A stretch of 64,000 nucleotides of DNA from Neoalteromonas facilis (lineage in GTDB: Bacteria; Pseudomonadota; Gammaproteobacteria; Enterobacterales; Alteromonadaceae), in contig NZ_PEAY01000001.1 in assembly GCF_002807665.1 (NCBI RefSeq), positions 868,001 to 932,000 on the forward strand, read 5' to 3'. Shown here one piece after another: positions 37,375-45,557 of this stretch. The notes beneath the pieces are model-generated. The model was not told the origin of the DNA. It did not search any database and worked only from the letters and a program-made list of their open reading frames with translations. Positions within the stretch are counted from its first letter, which is position 1. Each line of letters begins with the position of its first letter. Both the position numbers and the translations under genes were made by a program.

Positions 37375-39019
37375 CAAAACAGATATTCACAGCGCCGCGG
37401 TAAAACCAGCCGCCCGCTTTTCAAAAGTATGGTTTATCCCGCTTATTGCGCTGCTTATTGGTGTATGGATGGTTGTGCAGCAGTGGGCAAATCAAGGGCC
37501 ACTTATCACTATCACTTTGGAGTCGGCTACCGGAATTGAAGTCAACAAAACGCCGATCAAAGCGCGAGATTTAGACGTTGGTATCGTTAAAAAAATCGAT
37601 CTTAAACCCGATTTAAATGGCGTAATTGTTACCGCACGTATGGATAAATCGGTGGAAGATTTGCTCACCACTGACACCGAATTCTGGGTTGTTTCGCCGC
37701 GTATATCTATCAGTGGAGTATCGGGGCTCAATACCCTGTTGTCAGGCAGTTATATCGCTATGGCCGCAGCAGAGAATGGTCAGGAACGTAGCGATTTTAT
37801 TGGCCTAAGTCGACCACCAGCAACACCGCCTGGAACTCCAGGCCTGCACATTACTTTGAATAGTGCAGACGAATTTGCGTTCAAAGAAGGCGATCCCATC
37901 ATTTACAAAGGATTTAAAGTCGGCGAGTTCGAAGATACGTTCTTTAACGTTGAAGAGCGTGTAGTCTATTACAATGCTTTTATTGAAGCGCCCTATCACA
38001 AGCTTATTACTGAAAATACACGCTTTTGGAATGTCAGTGGTGTTAAATTCAAATTAGGCTCAACCGGTGTCAGTGTAGAAAGTGGCAGCTTGGAAACCCT
38101 GCTAACCAATGGCATCACCTTTGGTATCCCTCCCGGTCTTGCGCCCGGTGAGCAAATAACCACACGTGCATTTTTTGATATCTACCCAACCTTTGAAGCT
38201 GCGACCGACAAGCGCTATAAACATGCTGCCGAATTCTTATTGTTGATTGATGAAACCGTACGTGGTCTCACGGTTGGTGCTCCCGTTGAATATCGAGGGA
38301 TTGAAATCGGCGAAGTACTGGCGATCAACCTGCAAGATGCCATGCCGGGTACAATATTGGATGAGGGATATGACATACCGGTGCTGATCAATATTTACCC
38401 CGGTAAAGTGCGGCAACCTGACAATGAGCAAGGGCTAGCATTCGTGCGTGAGCAAATGAAACATTGGGTGTCACACGATCTTCGCGCCACTTTACGTATG
38501 GGCAATATCCTGACCGGCGCCTTGTATGTAGACTTACAGCACGTAGAAAACGCTGCTGAAGCGGAGCAAATATCCCTGTTTGGCTATGACGTGATCCCGA
38601 GTGCTTCAGATGAATTTACTCAAATCACGCAGAAGATAGATGCGTTATTGAATAAACTCAATAGTGTGCCGTTCAATCAGCTCGCGGCTGATATTCAAAC
38701 AATGTTGGACGACATGTCAGCAACCGCAGACTCCGTTGCTAACACCAGTGACAATTTCAATAATAAAATCAACGAGCTTGATGTCGCCGCGCTGAATCAG
38801 GAAATCGCAGCGATCAGCCAGAAGGTACAAGCGCTGATGCAAGATTATTCTGAAGGGTCCCGCTCGTACAATAATATCAACGATAGCATGCGAGCCATTC
38901 AACAGGCATTAATTGAGCTTCAGCCCGTACTCAATAGACTCAATGAAAAACCCAATAGCCTGGTATTTGGTGATAACACTGAAGAAGATCCCCAACCTCT
39001 GAGGAAACGTGATGAATAA
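37367..39019 (+). CDS. pqiB: MCE-domain intermembrane transport protein PqiB
   Basis: A 550-residue protein with one N-terminal membrane anchor (about 22-42) and three MCE domains, each with a conserved strand pair: TITLESATGIEVNKTPIKARDLDVG near 52-76, HITLNSADEFAFKEGDPIIYKGFKVGEF near 161-188, and LLIDETVRGLTVGAPVEYRGIEIGEV near 288-313. A long helical C-terminus (about 420-530) fits the needle seen in E. coli PqiB. The stacked MCE rings form a periplasm-spanning lipid tunnel. The ATG at 37367 overlaps the pqiA end. Confidence 0.92.
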   Translation: MNDKTDIHSAAVKPAARFSKVWFIPLIALLIGVWMVVQQWANQGPLITITLESATGIEVNKTPIKARDLDVGIVKKIDLKPDLNGVIVTARMDKSVEDLLTTDTEFWVVSPRISISGVSGLNTLLSGSYIAMAAAENGQERSDFIGLSRPPATPPGTPGLHITLNSADEFAFKEGDPIIYKGFKVGEFEDTFFNVEERVVYYNAFIEAPYHKLITENTRFWNVSGVKFKLGSTGVSVESGSLETLLTNGITFGIPPGLAPGEQITTRAFFDIYPTFEAATDKRYKHAAEFLLLIDETVRGLTVGAPVEYRGIEIGEVLAINLQDAMPGTILDEGYDIPVLINIYPGKVRQPDNEQGLAFVREQMKHWVSHDLRATLRMGNILTGALYVDLQHVENAAEAEQISLFGYDVIPSASDEFTQITQKIDALLNKLNSVPFNQLAADIQTMLDDMSATADSVANTSDNFNNKINELDVAALNQEIAAISQKVQALMQDYSEGSRSYNNINDSMRAIQQALIELQPVLNRLNEKPNSLVFGDNTEEDPQPLRKRDE

Positions 39020-39617
39020 GCTTATTTTGGTTTCAATCGGCACAATGCTTATTCTAATGGGGCTGATGGGCTGCTCATCGCAACCCGTTACACTGCATTA
39101 TTATTTGCTCGACAGTGTACAACACCCTGCAGAACGTCAAGCCCACAATGAACTGCCGATTATCATCATCGACACGGTATCACTGCCCGAACATCTTCGT
39201 TCTCGCAGCTTAGTCATGCAAAACAATGATGAGACGCTATCACTCGCAACTAAGCATTTATGGGCACAACCGTTAGAAGACGATATTGGCAATTTACTGG
39301 CTAAGAATATTCGCCGCAGTGATCGTTTTCAGGCGTTCTACGGCAATTTACTTGAGCGTGCAAGTCACGAACCTCATTTCAGTATTGCCATCGTAATTGA
39401 ACATTTCATGCCTCTCTCAAGTGGTGAAGTGGTCATGAGCGGGTATTGGTATTCAGCGCAAATCGATACTTCAACACCACACTTATTTGATTATCGACTG
39501 ATAATGGAAGAAGATGGTTATTCACATGCAGTTAACAAATTAAGGGAGTCTGTCAGTATGCTTGCACAAGACATACTTGTTGCTGCCGAAAATAAACATA
39601 TAAGTGGGAAGCGATAG
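39012..39617 (+). CDS. pqiC: PqiC-like outer-membrane lipoprotein
   Basis: A 201-residue ABC-type transport auxiliary (DUF330-like) lipoprotein. The lipobox LMGLMGC places the lipid-modified cysteine near residue 21. In E. coli PqiC docks the PqiB needle to the outer membrane. GAGGAAA precedes the ATG and the gene overlaps pqiB by 8 bp, completing a pqiABC operon. A segment LWAQPLEDDIGNLLAKNI near 77-94 is typical of the family. Confidence 0.85.
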   Translation: MNKLILVSIGTMLILMGLMGCSSQPVTLHYYLLDSVQHPAERQAHNELPIIIIDTVSLPEHLRSRSLVMQNNDETLSLATKHLWAQPLEDDIGNLLAKNIRRSDRFQAFYGNLLERASHEPHFSIAIVIEHFMPLSSGEVVMSGYWYSAQIDTSTPHLFDYRLIMEEDGYSHAVNKLRESVSMLAQDILVAAENKHISGKR

Positions 39618-39622
39618 CATTC

Positions 39623-40717
39623 ATGCTGGCAGCCTTTCAACAAGCGTGTATCAACTACGTAAATGCGGGATGTTCCGATAGATTCGACGATGACACCAAT
39701 CGGCGCGTCGTTATCGTTAATCTGTTTGCGTTTATTGGCAGTACCATTACCTTTTTGCTCTTCGCAAGAGCGGCTTTAGCTGGCGATTGGCCTTTAGCCG
39801 TCTCACTGGTCGCTGCAAGTTTTTTGTTCGTCACCACACGCACATTGCAGGTGGTTCGTCCGACACGCTTCTATCAGCTGATATCATCAACCGTTCTACA
39901 ATGCTGTTTGATGGTACTGACGTTGTATTTAGTGATCACCGGCGGGAACAATAATACGGGTCCATTGTGGATGTACTTGGTGCCGCCGGTATGTATGTTT
40001 TTAGGCGGGTTTAAAAGAGGCTTGATTGCCAACCTTGGTTTCACACTATGTGTCAGTATCGTGTTGTTTTATCCAGATAACGCTTTATTGGCTGCCAACT
40101 ACAGCTATGAGTTTAAAACACGGCTTTTGTATTCCTTTGCCACCATTATCTTTTTGTCAGCATTATACGAATACAGCCGAGAACAAAGCTTCAAAGCGAT
40201 GAGGCTTTTACGAGATGAGTTTGAGCAACAAGCGTTGCACGACCAATTAACAAAATTACCGAATCGGCGGAATCTAAATGAACAGTTAAAACATGAGTAT
40301 CAACGCACGGTCCGTGATGGTCAGGCCTTTACTGTTTTGCTTGCTGATGTGGATAATTTCAAACAAATCAATGATAGCTTTGGACACGATACGGGCGATG
40401 ATGTGCTGTGCAAAATCTCAGATTACCTCAGACAAGCTGTACGTGGGCAAGACCTATTAGCTCGTTGGGGCGGCGAAGAATTTTTACTGCTATTACCGAT
40501 GACAAATGCATCAAATGCAAAGGATGTAGCTGAGAAGATTAGACACTACATTGAATCTCATCCGATCTCCGTCAACAACGCGAAACTCAATGTCACAATC
40601 AGTATAGGCTTAGCTGAAGTCACGCCAGATACGACCATTGACGAAGCGATCAATCTAGCCGATAAACGCTTATATATTGCGAAACAGCAAGGTCGAAACA
40701 AAGTCATTTGGGAATGA
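39623..40717 (+). CDS. Membrane-bound diguanylate cyclase
   Basis: A 364-residue protein with five or six membrane segments (about 30-185), a short linking helix and a C-terminal GGDEF domain (about 200-362). The active-site motif is GGEEF, preceded by RWGGEEFLLLLP. The inhibitory I-site RxxD (RGQD) stands five residues before it, so product feedback is expected. It makes cyclic di-GMP, which usually promotes attachment. It follows pqiC by 5 bp. A pilus-like locus lies 10 kb away, but nothing links them directly. Confidence 0.92.
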   Translation: MLAAFQQACINYVNAGCSDRFDDDTNRRVVIVNLFAFIGSTITFLLFARAALAGDWPLAVSLVAASFLFVTTRTLQVVRPTRFYQLISSTVLQCCLMVLTLYLVITGGNNNTGPLWMYLVPPVCMFLGGFKRGLIANLGFTLCVSIVLFYPDNALLAANYSYEFKTRLLYSFATIIFLSALYEYSREQSFKAMRLLRDEFEQQALHDQLTKLPNRRNLNEQLKHEYQRTVRDGQAFTVLLADVDNFKQINDSFGHDTGDDVLCKISDYLRQAVRGQDLLARWGGEEFLLLLPMTNASNAKDVAEKIRHYIESHPISVNNAKLNVTISIGLAEVTPDTTIDEAINLADKRLYIAKQQGRNKVIWE

Positions 40718-40795
40718 GTTACCTACTTAAATGATTAGCCGAAACTCACCAAGCGCCTAACAATCAATACTCGTTAGTTTCCCCCAAAGTACGCA

Positions 40796-40811
40796 ATAAA
40801 CCCCGGTTTAT
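40796..40811. promoter_or_regulatory. Inverted repeat upstream of RND pump 3
   Basis: ATAAACC and GGTTTAT (seven bases each) face each other across a CC centre, 113 bp before the adaptor gene. It may be an operator; it has no T tail to act as a terminator for the diguanylate cyclase gene upstream. Confidence 0.35.
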
Positions 40812-40828
40812 AAAAGCCGAATTTATGT

Positions 40829-40854
40829 AAATGTAATAACAGTTCGTTACATTT
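40829..40854. promoter_or_regulatory. Candidate TetR-type operator upstream of RND pump 3
   Basis: AAATGTAA and TTACATTT are perfect eight-base arms separated by ten bases, lying 70 bp before the adaptor gene start. Symmetry, AT-rich arms and position fit an operator for a TetR-family repressor. No regulator gene is adjacent, so the repressor would be encoded elsewhere. Confidence 0.45.
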
Positions 40855-40923
40855 GATTGATCGTTTTTTTTCTTCAGCCAGTTAGTATATGCACTGGAAT
40901 TAAATCACTGATGATGCACTGTT

Positions 40924-42081
40924 ATGAATAAGCTATTTGTTAAAATTCTAGTCCCAATCCTAATTTTGGTAGTGGGTGTTGGGCTCAAATTTAGCATCGA
41001 GGCTAGCGCCCCCGAAGAAAAGGAAGAAGAACTCAAAGACACCCGCCCTACAGTGCGAACGCAAACACTCAATGCTATTGACTATACGGTCACAATTGAA
41101 AGCTTTGGTGAAGTTCAACCGCTTGAGAGCACTAACCTATCGGCGCAAGTATCGGGCGAGGTTGTGACGTGGAATCCTAACTTTGTTGCAGGCGGTATTG
41201 TTAAACGCGGCGAAACCCTATTTTCCATAGAGAAAGACGCTTACGAATCTGCGTTGCTGCAAGCTGAGGCCGAACTTTCACAAGCAAAAGCATTGCTAAT
41301 TGAGGAAAAAGCCCGCGCTGAAGTGGCTGCAAAAGAAGCCAAAGCGCTATCAAGCAAACAAGTCAGTGATCTGTATTTAAGAAAACCCCAAGTAATGAGC
41401 GCTGAAGCCAGTGTTAAATCAGCGGAAGCGCGTTTGCGCATTGCCAAGCGCGACCTGAATAATACCAACGTTACAGCACCGTATGACGCGCTTGTCGTAA
41501 GCCGCAACATTGGTGTCGGTCAATTCGTACAAACCGGCGCAAGTGTTGCGACCCTGCATAACATTGAAATTGCAGAGGTTGTATTCCCTATCGCGGGTTT
41601 TGACAATGAATACCTTCCTGCAGCCCTTGCAGGCCAGCCCGCACAGGTAATCACCCGTGGCCGTAATGCGATTTCACGCAGCGGTGTAATTGCCCGCGAT
41701 CTGGGTATTGTAGATGAAGCAACTCGAATGACAAACTTAGTGGTTCGTATCCCTGACCCTTATGGTTTGAATAGTGATGTTACGCCGTTAAAGTTCGGTA
41801 ATTATGTCGAAGTGAGCTTCGATGGCTCTGTATTGCAGGACGTATTTAAAGTGAAGCAAGACTTGGTCAACAACAATATCGTTTGGACCTTAGACGACGA
41901 AGGCAAAATGCAAAAACGCCGTGTTGATGTGATCCGTGAACAAGGAGATTTCTTCCTTGTAAAAGCGGGGCTTACAAATGGTGACCGTATTATCATGACA
42001 TTACCAGAGTACCCACAAAACGGTATGGAAGTCATAGTAGTCGATGAAAACACGCCTACCGTTGCGGCGAGCTCAGACTAA
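40924..42081 (+). CDS. RND efflux periplasmic adaptor (MFP), pump 3
   Basis: A 385-residue adaptor. The N-terminus is an uncleaved-looking membrane anchor (VKILVPILILVVGVGLKFSI) followed by a charged EEKEEELKD linker. A lipoyl domain encloses a helical hairpin at about 100-165 rich in Ala, Glu and Lys, and then come the beta-barrel and membrane-proximal domains. It pairs with the permease 12 bp downstream. Confidence 0.88.
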   Translation: MNKLFVKILVPILILVVGVGLKFSIEASAPEEKEEELKDTRPTVRTQTLNAIDYTVTIESFGEVQPLESTNLSAQVSGEVVTWNPNFVAGGIVKRGETLFSIEKDAYESALLQAEAELSQAKALLIEEKARAEVAAKEAKALSSKQVSDLYLRKPQVMSAEASVKSAEARLRIAKRDLNNTNVTAPYDALVVSRNIGVGQFVQTGASVATLHNIEIAEVVFPIAGFDNEYLPAALAGQPAQVITRGRNAISRSGVIARDLGIVDEATRMTNLVVRIPDPYGLNSDVTPLKFGNYVEVSFDGSVLQDVFKVKQDLVNNNIVWTLDDEGKMQKRRVDVIREQGDFFLVKAGLTNGDRIIMTLPEYPQNGMEVIVVDENTPTVAASSD

Positions 42082-42093
42082 TAGGGTATAAAT

Positions 42094-45000
42094 ATGAACG
42101 CAAATAACGAAACTAAAAGCGGCATCATCGCCTATTTTGCCCACAACTCAGTTGCGGCAAACTTACTGATGGTATTTATACTCATCATGGGGCTGGTAAG
42201 TTACTTCACTATCCAGCGTCAGATGTTCCCCAATGTCGAAATCAACTATATCAATGTCAGTGCTCAGTATCGCGGTGCCTCACCGCAAGAGATTGAAGAA
42301 TCGATTTTAATTAAAATTGAGGAAGCGTTAAAAGACGTCACTGAAATCAAGCGCATCGTGTCTCGCGCCTATCGCAACAGTGGGCAGGTATCATTAGAAA
42401 TCCACCCTGATGAAGACCTCACCGATGTACTCGATAAAGTGAAGTTGCGTGTCGACAGTATTGCCACCTTCCCTGCCGATATGGAACCAGTAACGGTTTC
42501 TCAGGTTGAATTCCGTCAAGATGTATTAGAAATGTCGCTTGTGGGTGATCTGCCATTACCCGAGTTAAAAGCGCTTGCTAAGCAAGTCGAAACTGAGTTA
42601 TTGCAATTAAGCAATGTATCTTTGGTTGAAATGGGCGCACCCGATGATGAAATCGCGGTGGAAATACAACCTGAAATGCTGCGCAAATACAACGTTACGA
42701 TCAATGATGTAACCCAGGCTATTCGCCGTTTCTCAGCCAACATCTCAGCGGGACAATTACGCACGGATGCCGGGATCATCTCTGTCCGCGTCGAAAATCA
42801 AATCTACAACGGTGAAGAGTTTAAGAAAATCCCTATTAAGATCGGTGCAAACGGCGCACGTGTATTGTTAGGTGATGTGGCCATAGTGACCGATGGTTTT
42901 ACCGAAGGTGAACGCTACTTCAAATATTCCGGCCAAAACGCCATGTGGATGGCTGTTAAAGCCACTAAAACACAGAATACGATACCGGTTGCAGAAAGCG
43001 TTAAGCAATATATCGAACAGCGCAATCAAACATTGCCTGACGGCGCCCAAATAAAGGTTTTAGTCGATCTAACTTACTACCTCAATGCACGTCTAGACAT
43101 GATGCTCAGTAACCTGTTCCAAGGGGCAATCCTTGTAGCATTATTGTTGACTATATTCTTACGCTTCCGCTTAGCATTTTGGGTCATGGTTGGGCTTCCG
43201 GTATGTTTCCTTGGTGCCGTTATGCTAATGCCAGCTTTCAGCGTCAGTATTAATATCTTGTCGTTGTTCGCTTTTATCATGGTATTGGGGATTGTGGTCG
43301 ACGATGCCATCGTCATAGGTGAAAGTGCCTACACTGAAGTAGAGAGCAAAGGCGGTGGTATAGATAACGTCGTACGCGGTGCCAAACGGGTAGCGAAACC
43401 AGCAACCTTTGGTGTATTGACCACAATTGCCGTGTTCGCCCCCGCGACAATGAGCTCAGGCCCAGAAGGTACGTTTTTCTACAATATCTCAGTGGTGGTT
43501 ATCCTATGTTTGGCATTTAGTTTGATTGAATCCAAATTAATCTTGCCAGCACATATCGCGCACACTAAATTTCCGCCGGTTAAACCAACCAGTTGGCGTG
43601 CTCGGTTTAACAAACGCTTCTTCGGTTTCGTAAACGGTCCTTACCGTAATTTCGTCGCACGATGCTTAGAGTGGCGCTGGGCGACACTAATGACATTCAT
43701 CGCGCTATTGGCTATTAGTTTTGGCTTAATAAACGCCAATTACGTCAGGACCGTGCCCAATCCGAAAGTACCGCACGATTTCCCAAGCGTACGCATTGAG
43801 ATGAATGAAACGGTTTCCGACACCGCTACGATTGAAGCGTTACAAATTATCGAAAACGTTATTTGGCAAATTGAAGAAGATACTATTCAAGAGCACGGAA
43901 CTGGCATGATCCGCGATTTACTCGCGTTCAACCGTGGTCGAACAGATGCGCGCATCGTAGTGCCATTAGTGCATGAAGATGAGCGCCCGTTTGATACCTT
44001 CGAGTTGGCGCGTAGATGGCGTGAAGCTATCCCTCCTATTCCCGGTATGAAGTCTTTTGTTGTTCAAGATGACGTTAACGGTGGTGGTGACAACGGTGAG
44101 TTTGGATACTTGTTATTTGGTCCCGATCTAGCCACGTTGAATGCCGCTGGTCGTCAATTTATTGCGATGTTGCAGCAACAGGAAGGCTTGTTTGATGTGA
44201 GCTCTACTATCGACCCTGCGAGCAAAGAGATTCAAATGAGTTTGAAACCGGTTGCCTATGATCTGGGTTTAGACTTGGCTAACATTGCCAATCAAGTCGG
44301 TACCAGCTTCTTTGGTGGTGAAGCGCAACGCGTGATCCGAAACGGCGAAGAAGTACGCGTAATGGTGCGTTACCCACGTCTAACGCGGGAACAATTCTCG
44401 TCATTGAAGTATGCGGTCATTCAAACGCCAGCTGGACGCGAAGTCATGTTAGGTGACGTTGTCGAATTAACCGAAACACCGGGGATCAGCTATATTCGCC
44501 GTGAGGCAGGCTATCAGAGCGTTTACGTATGGGGTTCCATTGATGAGCGTTTAGTCGAACCGAATGAAGTCGTAGAAGACATCAAAGAAAAACTGTTACC
44601 TGAGTTATTTAAGCAGTTCCCGGGAGTCAAGACCGAACTTGGCGGTGACATTAAAGAACAACAGGCACAGCAAAATGAGCAGGTATTGTTCTTTATCGCA
44701 GGTATGATCATGGTGTACATCCTACTTGCAGTGCCATTAAAGAGTTATGGTCAGCCACTGATCATCATGTCGGTCATCCCGTTTAGCTTAACAGGCGCTA
44801 TCTGGGGGCACTTCTTTATGGGTCTTGACCTTAGCATGATGTCTTTCTTCGGGTTGATAGCCGCTGCAGGGGTTGTGATCAACGATAGTCTTGTTATGAC
44901 TGACTTTGTTAACCAACGCAGAGAACAAGGGTATTCCGTAAGAGAAGCTGTATTGGAAGCTGGATGTGCGCGTTTTAGAGCGATCACACTAACCTCTATT

Positions 45001-45252
45001 ACAACCTTTGCGGGCGTACTACCAATTATGTTTGAAACCAGCTTACAGGCAGCCTTTGTTGTGCCAATGGCGGTAGCGCTAGGATTCGCAGTAATGTATG
45101 CAACATTGGTCACCTTAATATTGGTACCTTGTTTGTATTTGATCCTATTGGATTTACGCAAGCCCTTCAGTGCTATTAAGCGCCGCCTGAGTAAAAGCGA
45201 GCCAGAGCAAGGCAGCGCGCTGGAAGCAGCCTCTGCAAACGCTGGCAAGTAA
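42094..45252 (+). CDS. RND efflux permease, pump 3
   Basis: A 1052-residue RND permease. It keeps two aspartates in TM4 (LGIVVDDAIVIGESAYTE), but the TM10 region reads AAGVVINDSLVMTDFVNQ, without the AcrB lysine. This places it in the large group of marine RND proteins with unknown substrates, not the AcrB drug pumps. The N-terminal HNSVAANLLMVFILIMG segment is typical of that group. AGGG lies eight bases before the ATG. A C-terminal tail of about 25 polar residues ends the protein. Confidence 0.92.
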   Translation: MNANNETKSGIIAYFAHNSVAANLLMVFILIMGLVSYFTIQRQMFPNVEINYINVSAQYRGASPQEIEESILIKIEEALKDVTEIKRIVSRAYRNSGQVSLEIHPDEDLTDVLDKVKLRVDSIATFPADMEPVTVSQVEFRQDVLEMSLVGDLPLPELKALAKQVETELLQLSNVSLVEMGAPDDEIAVEIQPEMLRKYNVTINDVTQAIRRFSANISAGQLRTDAGIISVRVENQIYNGEEFKKIPIKIGANGARVLLGDVAIVTDGFTEGERYFKYSGQNAMWMAVKATKTQNTIPVAESVKQYIEQRNQTLPDGAQIKVLVDLTYYLNARLDMMLSNLFQGAILVALLLTIFLRFRLAFWVMVGLPVCFLGAVMLMPAFSVSINILSLFAFIMVLGIVVDDAIVIGESAYTEVESKGGGIDNVVRGAKRVAKPATFGVLTTIAVFAPATMSSGPEGTFFYNISVVVILCLAFSLIESKLILPAHIAHTKFPPVKPTSWRARFNKRFFGFVNGPYRNFVARCLEWRWATLMTFIALLAISFGLINANYVRTVPNPKVPHDFPSVRIEMNETVSDTATIEALQIIENVIWQIEEDTIQEHGTGMIRDLLAFNRGRTDARIVVPLVHEDERPFDTFELARRWREAIPPIPGMKSFVVQDDVNGGGDNGEFGYLLFGPDLATLNAAGRQFIAMLQQQEGLFDVSSTIDPASKEIQMSLKPVAYDLGLDLANIANQVGTSFFGGEAQRVIRNGEEVRVMVRYPRLTREQFSSLKYAVIQTPAGREVMLGDVVELTETPGISYIRREAGYQSVYVWGSIDERLVEPNEVVEDIKEKLLPELFKQFPGVKTELGGDIKEQQAQQNEQVLFFIAGMIMVYILLAVPLKSYGQPLIIMSVIPFSLTGAIWGHFFMGLDLSMMSFFGLIAAAGVVINDSLVMTDFVNQRREQGYSVREAVLEAGCARFRAITLTSITTFAGVLPIMFETSLQAAFVVPMAVALGFAVMYATLVTLILVPCLYLILLDLRKPFSAIKRRLSKSEPEQGSALEAASANAGK

Positions 45253-45557
45253 CCCCTTAATAGGTGCGTTGGTCAATCTGGCCAACGCCCTGTTGCTCTT
45301 TCGATTTTGAATCTCTACAAAACCTTAATACCCCATCACCGTCTCATTTTATCGAGTTACTGTACGTACCCAGTCGATTCACCACGACCAAACCATTCTG
45401 ATGAGCCGCTTTATATCGCCGCTTCTTTATCTTCGCTAACTGACTTCATTTCCCTTTTCAAACGACGAGCATAGACTACAATTAACCCGCCCAAGAGATT
45501 GAACTTAAAAGACGTTCGATGTGTAATGTTGATGCTCGGTAGAAAAAGGATCTGGAA
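45253..45557. other. Intergenic region between RND pump 3 and the MMPL gene
   Basis: About 300 bases with no confident gene. A possible hairpin (GCGTTGG at 45266-45272 with CCAACGC at 45282-45288) lies 13 bases past the RND stop, but no T run follows directly. A 60-codon frame on the minus strand at 45411-45593 ends in a plausible charged tail but overlaps the next gene and has no ribosome site; I treat it as unproven. Confidence 0.45.

Noticed and set aside
44751..45248. 165-codon frame opposite the RND permease of pump 3
   Set aside because: Antisense to a clear permease gene, without ribosome site or recognisable domain.
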